Shown in pieces: positions 33,613 through 43,575 of a DNA stretch of 64,000 nt. The stretch is from Nonlabens marinus S1-08 (GTDB lineage: Bacteria > Bacteroidota > Bacteroidia > Flavobacteriales > Flavobacteriaceae): assembly GCF_000831385.1 (NCBI RefSeq), contig NZ_AP014548.1, forward strand, positions 2,533,779 to 2,597,778, read 5' to 3'. The first letter of the stretch is position 1. Each line of letters opens with the position of its first letter. The notes beneath the pieces are model-generated. The model was not told the origin of the DNA. It saw only the letters and a list, made by a program, of their open reading frames with translations, and made no database searches. The position numbers and the translations under genes were made by a program.

Positions 33613-34616
33613 TATTGTCTAGTGGTTCCTCTTTCTATTAATGAAGTTTTTAAGGTGTGAATGCGTGTGACCTTTATTTCCTCCTCGTTAGTAATCAAGT
33701 TTTTTAATCGTACAAAGGTTTTCTTACCTAGTTCAGCGGCGTGCTGATCGATGACTGTCATTTTAGGATACGAATATTCAGAGAGCAATCCATTAGAATA
33801 GCAAATGATCTGAAGGTCCTTAGGTATTTCAATACCTAAGTCACGGGCTTTATTCAATGTGATGATACCTGCCATTTGGTCTAAGGCTATCACAGACTCG
33901 ATACCGTCATACCTTAAAGCATCTTCAATTCTGCTTTCAAACTCTGTCTCATTTGTGCTTGTTATAAAGTTCAAAAGAACATCATCATATTCCTTAACCT
34001 TACGACGTATGCCCTCTTCCCGTAAACGACCTACACTTAAGTTGCTGATGGTACTTACCATGCAAATATGGCGATCTCCCTTATCCACTAGAAATTGAAC
34101 ACTGCGAGAGCCAGATAGAGCATCGTCATTAACCATTTTATCGCATTCCAATTCATCCACTACTCTATCAAACATCACAAGAGGAGTTCCACGATCAATC
34201 ACTTTTTGAATGTGCGCATAATCAGATTTTACCTGAGTCTCTTCTGCCGCTGCGATAATGAAACCATCTACATAATCATTATTAAGCACTTCTAGATAAT
34301 CTGCTTCTTTGCTCAAGAGCTCTTTTGAAAGGCACGTAATGATTTTATAATCATTCTCTGTTGCGACTTGCTCGATACCTGTTAGTGCTTGAGCAAAAAA
34401 GCCATTGATAATATCAGGAATGACCACAGCAATGACTTTATGGGATCTAGGATCTTCCATTGTTCCTTTATATCCCATCTCCTTAGCGGTAGCAATGACA
34501 AGCTCTTTCGTCTCATCACTGATCTCGGTACTGTTTTTAAGAGACTTTGAAATGGTAGAAACTGATAGTCCCAGTTTATCTGCAAGTGCGCTTAGAGTGA
34601 CCTTATTTTTCTTCAC
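33612..34616 (-). CDS. LacI family transcriptional regulator
   Basis: The 334-residue protein begins with the LacI helix-turn-helix 'TLSALADKLGLSVSTISKSLKN' (residues about 6-27) and the hinge, followed by a periplasmic-binding-protein-like effector domain ('VIAVVIPDIINGFFAQALTGIEQVA', 'GFIIAAAE', 'LVMFDRVVDE'). It probably senses a sugar or derivative and represses nearby genes. The divergent 1618-residue secreted protein is a candidate target; a candidate operator lies at 34764-34773. Confidence 0.92.
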   Translation of the reverse strand: MKKNKVTLSALADKLGLSVSTISKSLKNSTEISDETKELVIATAKEMGYKGTMEDPRSHKVIAVVIPDIINGFFAQALTGIEQVATENDYKIITCLSKELLSKEADYLEVLNNDYVDGFIIAAAEETQVKSDYAHIQKVIDRGTPLVMFDRVVDELECDKMVNDDALSGSRSVQFLVDKGDRHICMVSTISNLSVGRLREEGIRRKVKEYDDVLLNFITSTNETEFESRIEDALRYDGIESVIALDQMAGIITLNKARDLGIEIPKDLQIICYSNGLLSEYSYPKMTVIDQHAAELGKKTFVRLKNLITNEEEIKVTRIHTLKTSLIERGTTRQ

Positions 34617-34667
34617 AGGATATTTTTATATAAAGGTAATGGATTAGAGATGAAGCTGTAATTATTT

Positions 34668-34683
34668 CGCTTTCGCGAAAGCG
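34668..34683. repeat. Copy of 16-bp palindrome (intergenic)
   Basis: Perfect copy in the LacI/T9SS divergent region, within the shared context TTTCGCTTTCGCGAAAGCGA then ACT. Confidence 0.97.
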
Positions 34684-34763
34684 AACTCCTTTTCAAAACC
34701 TGTCCTTTTCAAAATCTTGACAACACTCATATGTTAATTTAAACAAAAAACAAATAAATAGAC

Positions 34764-34773
34764 TAATCGTTTA
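34764..34773. promoter_or_regulatory. Candidate LacI-family operator
   Basis: TAATCGTTTA contains AAnCGnTT with a central CG, the core typical of LacI-family operators, and is 8/10 symmetric. It lies between the LacI gene and the large secreted protein gene. One site by eye is weak evidence. Confidence 0.35.
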
Positions 34774-34868
34774 AAAGCTTATTTTATAGATAATAAGTAT
34801 TACAAATAGATTAAAACTCTCTTTTGTTACTTTAATGGATTACTTTTATTTATCATTTTATTACTGCT

Positions 34869-37800
34869 ATGCAAAAAATTACTCAGAATTGTATACTAAT
34901 TATTTTTACGTTGATTTTGAGCAATACTATAATCGCTCAAAAATCTAAGGAGCATAATGCTGGATTCACAGAGCGTACTGATAGCCAGAAACCTATATTG
35001 AGCTTGAAGGATGCGCCTCTATTTCAGGTAAACGCCACCCATCAACTCGAGAAAGTTGACATATCAAACATTGCTCCTATCACAGAAACGTTGATTACAA
35101 AAACATCTAGTGCAACTTATAATTTAGCATCAGCCAAAGTTGCACATGAACCTGTCGGTTCTACAAGAGAAAATTTCTATTACCACAATATGGAAATGGA
35201 TTTTACTGGATGGACTACATCTAGCACAAATGGTTTGGAATGGGCGGTAGGTACAACTGGGGAAAAGGGAGAAGGATCCTATCTTGTAACCACTCCCTAT
35301 GGATCTTACCCTAGCAATGCGCAAGCTTATGTCACCACGGCCACCATATCGACAATTGGTTTTACAAACATTCAATTGAGTCTAGACTTTCTAACTCTAT
35401 TAACTGATGTTGAAGATGGGTTAAGAGTGGAGTATAGTTCAAATAATGGTTTTAGCTGGACGGTGTTAGGAAATGATGGTACAGGATCAGGAGCTAGTAA
35501 CTGGTATAACAATTCGACTGTAAGCGCTTTTTCATCTACTGCATCTGCATGGACAGGAAATAATTCCTCAAATGACCCTAATATAAGTCGTTTTGAACAA
35601 GCGACATATCCATTACCATTAACGCTGAGCAATAATGCCAATGTAAAGTTTCGATTTGTGTTTGCCTCTAATAATAACCGTTCTGGTATAGGAGTAGCTG
35701 TCGATAATTTGATATTGACCGGTCAGCGTACTATACCTGCTACAATCACAACTGGCCCTGCTAATGTATCCAGTCAATTAAGTTTATGGTTGCGCTCATC
35801 AGATTTAGCTTTGAGTAATGGAGATCCTATGAATATATGGGAGGATAAGGCTTTGAATCACGATGCAGTAGAATATACCGCTAAAGCTCCATCTTATACT
35901 AACAATAGTGTGGACAACGTCAACTTCAATCCTTCTGTTACTTTTGATAGGTCGCAAGGTCAACATATGAGAGGTATAGGTGGCTTTAACTCTCAAGATT
36001 ATTGGGTAGTGGTAAGAAGTGACCTAAATACTTCTAAAGAAATCAGTGATGAAACTGTACTTATAGGCGGAAAATATTCCGTTGAAAACCCATCAAATGA
36101 TCCTTCCGGACTAGGTTGGGGTCCTGTATCTGCTAGGTTTAGTAGTGAAGTGCTAGCACATTGCATAGATCCCATAAGTGAAAACGATGCAGCTTCAGGA
36201 AGCTACGGTCGTGCCTTTACCAACTCAAGTCGAACTTTCGATGATGTTCGTATCATCAATGTGAAAAACAACTCTACAAACAACCAATCAGAAATTTACA
36301 TCAACGGCCGTAAAGTGGATAATACGACTGGACAGACAACGGTCAGTAATGCTGTTTTAAACTTCCAACAATTTACTAATATTCCTTATTATCTAGGAGT
36401 AGGTAGATATACGTTGACAGGTTTGCCTTTTGAAAGTCATTTGAATGGACAGCTTACAGAAGTCTTTAGTTATAGAACTCGCAAATCAAATACAGAACAA
36501 CAACGTATTTATTCTTATCTGTCTATAAAAAATGGCGTTTCCCTTCAAGCGCCTACTACTTCATTATCCGTTAATGACCATCAAGCCACCTGGGATTATA
36601 TAGATTCTAATGGCGACGTCATTTGGGATTTTGCATCAAATAGTGGGTTTGCTTATGATGTTGCGGCGATAGGTCGTGATGACCTTTACCAATTGAATCA
36701 AAAGCAGTCTCAAAGTGAGAATTCAACTTCAATTGTGGCCATAGGTCTTGATGAGGTTAAGGATATAGGTACTGACAACCCAAATTCTTTTGCAGCAAAT
36801 CGTGAGTTTATGATTTGGGGTCATAATAATGGCGACTTGTACAAAGCCAGCGCTGCGATCACCCATACGGTAGGTACTACAATCTCTGTTCCTACCAGTA
36901 TGGAACGGATGAATCGCATTTGGAAAATCAAAGAACGAACTACTGGAGATATTGGATTCTTGGAATTCAGAGTACCTACCAGCGCTTTTGCAGGTTTGAG
37001 CCCTGTAACTGGAGAGAAAGAACGCGTCCTTATCATTGCAGATGACCCCAATTTTACAGTGAATCTGAGAACCGTGTTTTTCAAAACATCAGGTGCTTAT
37101 GAACGTGTAAAAGTTGAATTGGATGGTACTAAGTATTTTTCCTTAGGTGTAGCTGATGTTGTGTACTCAACTCAAGGTTTAGAATTTGATGGGGTAGATG
37201 ATTTCATTGAGGTACTGGATGGCAAAAACATTGAAAGCAATTTCACCATAAGTGCCTGGGTTTATTCCACTGGAAGTAATAATAGTAATAGCAATCGTAC
37301 GATCATCTCAAAAAGAAATGGTACGGATGGTTTTCAATTTTATATAGGGAACGACAATAAGGTAAATGTTTACTGGCATAATGGTACTGCTCAAACCCTT
37401 GTTACTAATACTGCAATCAACAATAACGCTTGGACGCACGTCGCTGCAATATATGACGGCACAGTAGTAAAGCTTTACATTGATGGAATTTTAGATAATT
37501 CTGCTACAAGAACACCTCCTGTAGCCAATTCAAATATTATGGCTATTGGGGCTCGCAAAAGATCTAAAACGAATATTGTAAATAGGTTTAAGGGTCAGCT
37601 TGATGAAATTAGAATATGGAATACGGCACTAACTGAAGATCAATTAAGGTACATCATGAATCAGGAGGTAATGGACAACTCCTCATTAGTTGCAGGTGAA
37701 ATTATGCCATTAGGTGTCACGAAAGATGCCATTAAAACGGTGACATGGGATAAATTACAGGCGTATTACGACTTGAATAGCTATATAGGTACCGCCTTGA

Positions 37801-39725
37801 ACGATCATTCCATTAATAAAAGCCATGGTCAAATGGCATATGAGGATCAATACACCATGAAAATTCAATCTGCTCCACTTCCTTATGTTACTCAAAGTAA
37901 CGGAATTTGGGAGAATCAAAGTAATTGGGAAAATGGATCAATGCTGTTTACACCAGGATCTACAAGAGTTATTAATGGTTCTTCAGTTAAGGTTGATTGG
38001 AACATTGTGAGGTCAAAAGACAGTATAGTAATTAACTCGACTGATGTTGAATTGTTAGGTTTAATGGTAGAAAGCGATACATTGAGGGTGCAAAACAATC
38101 ATGGCCTTTCAGTAACACATTACTTGAAACTTGACGGTAAAATAGATTTAGTTGGAGAAGCCCAATTGGTACAAAATGATCAAAGTGATTTAGATCCATT
38201 GAGCAGTGGTAATCTAGAGAGAGATCAACAAGGGACTGGTGATGTGTATAATTACAATTACTGGGCATCTCCCGTAAGTTTTATAAATAATACCACAAAC
38301 AACACAGGCTATAGTCTCGCTAGCAATTTAAAAGATGGGACAGATGAAGATAACCCTAGAGACTTAAACTTTACTACTAGGAGTAACCCTAATGGTGCTA
38401 TTGCAACCACATCTACTGCCGCTACTATTTCTAGTCGATGGTTATACAAATACAGTAATTTAACTTCTGGCGTTTATGCTAACTGGCAAGCTATTGAAAA
38501 TGGAGACATGCTCAATCCCGGTGAAGCTTTCACTATGAAAGGAACTGGATCGTCCACTGATCAGAATTATACATTTGTAGGTAAACCTAATAATGGTGAT
38601 ATGGACCTAGCAATTACCGCAGGTAACGATTACCTTGTTGGAAACCCTTACCCAAGTGCAATGGATGCACAGGCATTCCTTACTGATAATACAGATCTAG
38701 ATGGAACACTCTATTTTTGGGAACACTGGGGAGGTGGTAGCCATATTCTAGCGGAATACCAAGGAGGTTATGCCATGTACAACTATTCAGGTGGCACCCC
38801 AACCGCTACTAAAGGAACCTCTCACCCATTAGTAAATGCAGACGGTACTGCGAACAAAGTACCAGGTCGGTACGTCGCAGTATCTCAAGGATTCTTTGTG
38901 ATAGGAGAAAATACAGGAACTATCAAATTCCGTAATACGCAACGCATTTTTGAAAAGGAATCTAGTGGTAATAGTGTATTTGTTTCAGCACCTGGAAGTA
39001 GTGCTACTAACCCTGCTCTAGATTACAACCCACAACCAGATAATAGAACTAAAATCAGACTTGGATTTGACTCTCCTAACTTGATTCATCGTCAACTATT
39101 ATTAACCATTGATCCTAAGGCAACTTTAGCCTACGATCGCGGGTACGACGGTCTTCAATTTGATGATCAAATGGACGATATGGCTTTCTTAATAGGCAGT
39201 GATAAATATTCCATTCAAGGGATAGGCAGTATTGAAGAGCAGGTAGAATTGCCATTGTTTGTAAAACTAAAAGATAACGGTACAATCAAAATAGGACTGG
39301 ATCACATTCAAAATCTAGATGAAAAGACTCCAATTTATATTAAGGATGAAGTGACTCAAACATTACATGATTTAAGAGAGAGTGCTTTTGAAAGTCCTTT
39401 TTTATTCAAGGGTCAATATAAGTCACGATTTTCAGTAGTCTTTAAAAATCAAGGTACCCTAGGAAGCGACCTTATTACAGACCAAGAGGCTATTATAGTA
39501 TTTACCCCTAGAAATGGATCTACAATTCAAATTAAAACGCCAACCAGCATTCAATTGCAAACAGTGTCCATAATCAATATGCTAGGGCAAGTCATCCATA
39601 CGGTAGATGTCAGAACCGCATCTGGTGAAATAAGTATCCCGAGAAATAATTGGGCAACAGGCAGCTATATTGTAAAAATGACTACCGATGATCAAATGTA
39701 TTCCAGGAAAGTGATATTAGACTAA
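34869..39725 (+). CDS. Large secreted protein with LamG-like domains and T9SS sorting domain
   Basis: This 1618-residue protein has a signal peptide (about 1-23). Residues about 100-290 form a MAM-like jellyroll ('YHNMEMDFTGWTTSSTNGLEWAVG'); about 300-560 a concanavalin-like segment ('LSLWLRSSDLALSNGDPMNIWEDKA', 'QRIYSYLSIKNGVSL'); about 770-930 a clear LamG domain ('LEFDGVDDFIEVLDGKNIES', 'NNAWTHVAAIYDGTVVKLYIDG', 'GQLDEIRIWNTALTEDQL'). About 1555-1618 is a type A T9SS sorting domain ('VSIINMLGQVIHTVDV', 'GSYIVKMTTDDQMYSRKVILD'). It should be exported by the type IX system and anchored or released outside. No catalytic domain is seen; adhesion or glycan binding is likely. The stop codon overlaps hisS's by 4 bases. 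Confidence 0.88.
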   Translation: MQKITQNCILIIFTLILSNTIIAQKSKEHNAGFTERTDSQKPILSLKDAPLFQVNATHQLEKVDISNIAPITETLITKTSSATYNLASAKVAHEPVGSTRENFYYHNMEMDFTGWTTSSTNGLEWAVGTTGEKGEGSYLVTTPYGSYPSNAQAYVTTATISTIGFTNIQLSLDFLTLLTDVEDGLRVEYSSNNGFSWTVLGNDGTGSGASNWYNNSTVSAFSSTASAWTGNNSSNDPNISRFEQATYPLPLTLSNNANVKFRFVFASNNNRSGIGVAVDNLILTGQRTIPATITTGPANVSSQLSLWLRSSDLALSNGDPMNIWEDKALNHDAVEYTAKAPSYTNNSVDNVNFNPSVTFDRSQGQHMRGIGGFNSQDYWVVVRSDLNTSKEISDETVLIGGKYSVENPSNDPSGLGWGPVSARFSSEVLAHCIDPISENDAASGSYGRAFTNSSRTFDDVRIINVKNNSTNNQSEIYINGRKVDNTTGQTTVSNAVLNFQQFTNIPYYLGVGRYTLTGLPFESHLNGQLTEVFSYRTRKSNTEQQRIYSYLSIKNGVSLQAPTTSLSVNDHQATWDYIDSNGDVIWDFASNSGFAYDVAAIGRDDLYQLNQKQSQSENSTSIVAIGLDEVKDIGTDNPNSFAANREFMIWGHNNGDLYKASAAITHTVGTTISVPTSMERMNRIWKIKERTTGDIGFLEFRVPTSAFAGLSPVTGEKERVLIIADDPNFTVNLRTVFFKTSGAYERVKVELDGTKYFSLGVADVVYSTQGLEFDGVDDFIEVLDGKNIESNFTISAWVYSTGSNNSNSNRTIISKRNGTDGFQFYIGNDNKVNVYWHNGTAQTLVTNTAINNNAWTHVAAIYDGTVVKLYIDGILDNSATRTPPVANSNIMAIGARKRSKTNIVNRFKGQLDEIRIWNTALTEDQLRYIMNQEVMDNSSLVAGEIMPLGVTKDAIKTVTWDKLQAYYDLNSYIGTALNDHSINKSHGQMAYEDQYTMKIQSAPLPYVTQSNGIWENQSNWENGSMLFTPGSTRVINGSSVKVDWNIVRSKDSIVINSTDVELLGLMVESDTLRVQNNHGLSVTHYLKLDGKIDLVGEAQLVQNDQSDLDPLSSGNLERDQQGTGDVYNYNYWASPVSFINNTTNNTGYSLASNLKDGTDEDNPRDLNFTTRSNPNGAIATTSTAATISSRWLYKYSNLTSGVYANWQAIENGDMLNPGEAFTMKGTGSSTDQNYTFVGKPNNGDMDLAITAGNDYLVGNPYPSAMDAQAFLTDNTDLDGTLYFWEHWGGGSHILAEYQGGYAMYNYSGGTPTATKGTSHPLVNADGTANKVPGRYVAVSQGFFVIGENTGTIKFRNTQRIFEKESSGNSVFVSAPGSSATNPALDYNPQPDNRTKIRLGFDSPNLIHRQLLLTIDPKATLAYDRGYDGLQFDDQMDDMAFLIGSDKYSIQGIGSIEEQVELPLFVKLKDNGTIKIGLDHIQNLDEKTPIYIKDEVTQTLHDLRESAFESPFLFKGQYKSRFSVVFKNQGTLGSDLITDQEAIIVFTPRNGSTIQIKTPTSIQLQTVSIINMLGQVIHTVDVRTASGEISIPRNNWATGSYIVKMTTDDQMYSRKVILD

Positions 39726-41101
39726 AAAGTAGTATTTATTTTAGCCAACAGGTCTTCGGGAGATAATGATTCTTGAAGACCTGTTTTCATGTGTTTCAAC
39801 GTGAGTTTACCTGTCTTAATCTCATTCTCACCTGCTAGAATCACATACGGGATCGAATTCTTGTCCGCATAAGTCATCTGCTTTTTCATCTTCCCTGGTT
39901 CTGGGTAGAGCTCTGTTTTTATTCCGCTTTCGCGAAAGCGAAACATCCATTCCATACAATAACTAGCCTCAGTTTCACCAAAATTGATAAATAAGGCCTG
40001 CACGCCCGCTTTAACGCTATCTGGAAACAACCCTAATTCTTCTAAAACAAGATAAATGCGATCCAGACCGAAACTGATCCCTACCCCACTCATATCCTTC
40101 ATCCCGAAAATACCAGTCAAGTCATCATATCTTCCTCCACCACTAATACTCCCCATAGAAACACCATCTGGTGCGGCAACCTCAAAAATGCAGCCAGTGT
40201 AATAATTCAATCCTCTAGCTAGAGTGATGTCTAAGTCCAGATGCGTCATTTTCATTTCTAGCGGCGCTAGCTTTTCTTTAATCGTTTCAAGTTCAGTAAT
40301 TCCTTGAAGTCCTATTTCGCTTTGCGAAAGTAGTTTCTTCATCTGAGCTACTTTTTGCTCAAAGTCGCCAGACAATTCAAAAACAGGTTGCAATTTCTCG
40401 ATGGCAGCTGCCTCAATTCCTTTTTCCAGCATTTCTTTTTTAACAGCATCAGCACCTATCTTGTCAAGTTTGTCAAGGGCTACCGTAAAATCAATCAATT
40501 TATCTGCAGCACCCATCATTTCTGCAATTCCAGCAAGTACTTTGCGGTTATTGATTTTTATGGTACACCCTTTTAATCCTAAGTCTGTATAAACGTCATC
40601 AAATAACTTGATGAATTCTACTTCTTGTAATAGAGAATCACTACCCACCACATCTGCATCACACTGGGTAAACTCGCGGAATCTACCTTTTTGAGGGCGG
40701 TCTGCACGCCATACGTTTTGTACCTGGTAGCGTTTAAATGGAAATGCGATATCATTCTGGTGTTGTACCACATACCGGGCAAATGGGACAGTAAGATCAT
40801 AACGTAGAGCTCGATCGCTGATTTGTGAGGTAATCACAGATTCGTCTTTAGTGACTAGATCTGATTCGGGTACTTTATTCAAGAACTCTCCATTATTCAA
40901 GATCTTAAAAATCAAACGATCTCCTTCTTCCCCATACTTACCTAGCAAGGTCTCAGAATTTTCAAAACTGGGCGTTTCAATGGGCATAAAACCGTACAAT
41001 TGAAATCTATTTTTAATAATATCAATAATATACTCCCGTCGTTCCACCTCGTTAGGGCTGAAATCTCGAGTACCTTTAGGAATAGATGGTTTTTGTGCCA
41101 T
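39722..41101 (-). CDS. hisS: Histidyl-tRNA synthetase
   Basis: The 459-residue class II synthetase has 'SIPKGTRDFSPNEVERREYI', motif 2 'QNVWRADRPQKGRFREFTQCDADVVG', the histidine motif 'LARGLNYYTGCIFE' and motif 3 'GGGRYDDL...GISFGLDRIYLVLE', then the C-terminal anticodon domain. Length is typical. A palindrome copy sits in the anticodon-binding domain (Arg-Phe-Arg-Glu-Ser). Confidence 0.95.
   Translation of the reverse strand: MAQKPSIPKGTRDFSPNEVERREYIIDIIKNRFQLYGFMPIETPSFENSETLLGKYGEEGDRLIFKILNNGEFLNKVPESDLVTKDESVITSQISDRALRYDLTVPFARYVVQHQNDIAFPFKRYQVQNVWRADRPQKGRFREFTQCDADVVGSDSLLQEVEFIKLFDDVYTDLGLKGCTIKINNRKVLAGIAEMMGAADKLIDFTVALDKLDKIGADAVKKEMLEKGIEAAAIEKLQPVFELSGDFEQKVAQMKKLLSQSEIGLQGITELETIKEKLAPLEMKMTHLDLDITLARGLNYYTGCIFEVAAPDGVSMGSISGGGRYDDLTGIFGMKDMSGVGISFGLDRIYLVLEELGLFPDSVKAGVQALFINFGETEASYCMEWMFRFRESGIKTELYPEPGKMKKQMTYADKNSIPYVILAGENEIKTGKLTLKHMKTGLQESLSPEDLLAKINTTF
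39925..39940. repeat. Copy of 16-bp palindrome (in hisS)
   Basis: Perfect copy; read as Arg-Phe-Arg-Glu-Ser. A degraded half-copy is visible near 40318. Confidence 0.97.
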
Positions 41102-41118
41102 GGCTTGCTTTAAAGCTG

Positions 41119-41126
41119 CAAATATA
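41119..41126 (-). promoter_or_regulatory. TAnnTTTG promoter box of hisS
   Basis: Minus strand TATATTTG, 17 bases before the ATG. Confidence 0.5.
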
Positions 41127-41256
41127 AAGCCTTGCCCACAGATGCCGTACCTAGCTTGAAAAAAACACTCTGTTCCTTCAGGTCTCTATTTCAAGATCTA
41201 TTAAAAATTATCTTCTATAATTGTAACGTTGCAAGTGAACTTAAGTCCAATAGGTC

Positions 41257-42498
41257 ATGATAGGATTATTTCGTGAAAATGTTAGTATTGCACAGCAAAG
41301 CATCAGGAGCCAATTACTGCGCACCATTCTGACCGTATTTATCATTGCAATTGGTATCACAGCTCTTGTGGGTATATTAAGTGCAGTAAACGCTCTAGAA
41401 CGTACTCTTAGCGACGGGTTTACTGACATAGGAACAAATACCTTCAACATACAACGGTATTCCCAGACTTTCCAACGCAGCGGCGGCGGTGAAGTGCGCA
41501 AGATAAATCCAATCGTTAGTTATACAGATGTTAGAGAATTTGAGGATAACTACTCCTTCCCAGGAGCTCAAGTAGGAGTTTCTTTCCAGGCCACCTCTCA
41601 AGCCGAGGTTAAAAGCGAGGATCGAAAAACGAAACCCAAAGTCATCGTCACTGGTATCAATGAGCATTTCATAAGTAACAGCGGTACAAAAATTTTAGAT
41701 GGTCGTGCTTTTTCAGCATCTGATATAGAAAACAACAGCCGGGTTGCACTTGTAGGGAGTGATATGGAAGATGCCTTATTTCAAGGCTTAAATCCTATTG
41801 GGCAAACCATTAGCATCCGTGGTAATAAGTTTACCGTGATCGGTTTATTAGAAGAAAAAGGGTCCACATTTGGCAACAATGTGGATTTAAGAGTTTTGAT
41901 ACCTATAGGTGTAGCACGCAGTATTTACACCTTACCTAATATTAGCTATGACTTGAGCGTCAAAGTATTGAATCAGCAATTGATGGATGCAGCTAAAGAT
42001 AAAGCGACCTTACTCATGCGCAGTATACGAGGATTAACTCCGGTAGAAGAAGATAATTTTGGTATCATTCAACGGGATGAATTAATGTCGTCTGTAGATG
42101 AAATCAGCATTGCGCTGAATGCCGCTGCTATTATCATCAGTGTGATTACCATATTTGGAAGTTCCATCGCTTTAATGAATATCATGCTGGTTTCAGTAAC
42201 AGAACGTACTCGCGAAATAGGTGTTCGTAAAGCTCTAGGCGCCAAAAGAAATACGATCTCCTGGCAGTTTTTTATAGAAACTTTATTGATCAGTCAGTAC
42301 GGTAGTTTGCTTGGGATTGTACTGGGAGTCTTGATCGGTTACGCGGTATCCGCAGGATTTGAGATCACATTTGTTATTCCTTGGACTGCAATTATTTGGG
42401 CTACTATCATCTCTATAGTCATCGCCATTTTCTCTGGAATCATCCCTGCCATTAAGGCTTCCCGATTAGATCCTATCGAGGCCTTGCGGTATGAGTAA
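41257..42498 (+). CDS. ABC transporter permease, MacB/FtsX family
   Basis: The 413-residue protein has an N-terminal span (residues about 22-45, 'LLRTILTVFIIAIGITALVG'), a large MacB-type periplasmic domain and three C-terminal spans (about 285-400), with the 'LVSVTERTREIGVRKALGAKRNTI' coupling motif. The matching ATPase is not in the window. Such permeases export peptides or lipoproteins or act as mechanotransmitters. The end overlaps the ogt-like gene by 8 bases. Confidence 0.9.
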   Translation: MIGLFRENVSIAQQSIRSQLLRTILTVFIIAIGITALVGILSAVNALERTLSDGFTDIGTNTFNIQRYSQTFQRSGGGEVRKINPIVSYTDVREFEDNYSFPGAQVGVSFQATSQAEVKSEDRKTKPKVIVTGINEHFISNSGTKILDGRAFSASDIENNSRVALVGSDMEDALFQGLNPIGQTISIRGNKFTVIGLLEEKGSTFGNNVDLRVLIPIGVARSIYTLPNISYDLSVKVLNQQLMDAAKDKATLLMRSIRGLTPVEEDNFGIIQRDELMSSVDEISIALNAAAIIISVITIFGSSIALMNIMLVSVTERTREIGVRKALGAKRNTISWQFFIETLLISQYGSLLGIVLGVLIGYAVSAGFEITFVIPWTAIIWATIISIVIAIFSGIIPAIKASRLDPIEALRYE

Positions 42499-43024
42499 TA
42501 TCATTACAGCCAGTTATACGTCGCCTGTGGGTGAACTGCTTATAGGAGTCTATAATAACCAGTTGTGTCTTTGTGATTGGGTTTATCGTAAACAGCGGCC
42601 AACCATTGACAATCGAGTACAAAAATTTTGTGGTGCTATATACAAAGAGGGAACACATGATGTGATAACATCGACAGTTCAGCAACTGGATGCCTATTTC
42701 AAGGGCGAGTTAAAACAATTTGACGTACCGCTTTTATGCTGCGGCACAGATTTCCAGAAAAGCATTTGGCAAGATTTACAGGATATTCCCTATGGGGAAA
42801 CCATGTCGTATGCATCGCTTTCGCGAAAGCGGAACAATCCTAAAAGTATTAGGGCAGTGGCAGCAGCTAATGGTGCAAATGCTATTTCAATTCTAATTCC
42901 TTGCCATAGAATCATCGGCAGCGACGGATCGCTTACTGGGTATGCCGGTGGGTTGAGAGCCAAAGAAGCACTACTCCAGCTAGAAGGCATCGATCTCTAT
43001 AATGGCCAGCAAAGCTTATTTTAA
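42491..43024 (+). CDS. ogt: Methylated-DNA--protein-cysteine methyltransferase
   Basis: The 177-residue protein has the active-site PCHRII motif, with the acceptor Cys, and 'FQKSIWQDLQDIPYGETMSYASL', as in Ogt/AGT proteins. It removes alkyl groups from O6-alkylguanine in a suicide reaction. A palindrome copy encodes Ser-Leu-Ser-Arg-Lys-Arg right in the DNA-binding helix region, the only copy in this frame. The stop is shared with the convergent gene (TTAA). Confidence 0.92.
   Translation: MSNIITASYTSPVGELLIGVYNNQLCLCDWVYRKQRPTIDNRVQKFCGAIYKEGTHDVITSTVQQLDAYFKGELKQFDVPLLCCGTDFQKSIWQDLQDIPYGETMSYASLSRKRNNPKSIRAVAAANGANAISILIPCHRIIGSDGSLTGYAGGLRAKEALLQLEGIDLYNGQQSLF
42816..42831. repeat. Copy of 16-bp palindrome (in ogt-like gene)
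   Basis: Perfect copy; read as Ser-Leu-Ser-Arg-Lys-Arg. Confidence 0.97.
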
Positions 43025-43515
43025 AAGCCGTTCTTCTCTTTGCCCATTTCCATCAAATCATCAAAGTAACGGAATAAGTCCCCCTTAGTGATTACAGCGC
43101 CGGACTCGATAAGTTTAAATTTATCAGCATTAGGATCTTCACCATAAGCCTTGGTAGCAGTAAATATCTTAACCTCTTCGTCTAATAAATTGTTCTGAAG
43201 CCATTTGTAACCTGTAGGTGTGGTAATATCTATTTTCTCATCACCTACAATGATGGAGATCAATCCCATTTCTTTTTCTCTGAGTTCAAAGAGGTTCATG
43301 GTATTAGGACTGATGTGTTCTAGAAATTCCGCTTTGCCTAGCACACCTTCCCAAACCAGGTCTGAGAATATATCAATCTCTTCCTCAGCAACTTCTGGCT
43401 TATTGGCTTTGATTTCCTCCCATTCTGTAGCAGTAATGGTTTGAGTAGCCAAAAAGTTGATGAACTCTGGGTGTAGTTCTTCTAATTGTTCTTTAGTAAG
43501 TCTTCTGTACTTCAT
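43021..43515 (-). CDS. DUF6495 family protein
   Basis: The 164-residue protein starting MKYRRLTKEQLEELHPEFINFLATQ matches a small Bacteroidota family (DUF6495) of unknown function. An ATG further upstream (43569) is in frame but overlaps the rplI terminator, so the start at 43515 is preferred. The family name is from memory of the N-terminal motif. Confidence 0.75.
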   Translation of the reverse strand: MKYRRLTKEQLEELHPEFINFLATQTITATEWEEIKANKPEVAEEEIDIFSDLVWEGVLGKAEFLEHISPNTMNLFELREKEMGLISIIVGDEKIDITTPTGYKWLQNNLLDEEVKIFTATKAYGEDPNADKFKLIESGAVITKGDLFRYFDDLMEMGKEKNGF

Positions 43516-43530
43516 AAGATGTAATAAAAA

Positions 43531-43555
43531 AGCCGTTCCAAAAAATGGAACGGCT
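43531..43555 (-). terminator. Intrinsic terminator of the rpsF-rpsR-rplI operon
   Basis: A 10-bp stem (AGCCGTTCCA / TGGAACGGCT), followed on the minus strand by T residues, lies 20 bases after the rplI stop. Confidence 0.9.
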
Positions 43556-43575
43556 CTGTTATAATTCAATTGGTG

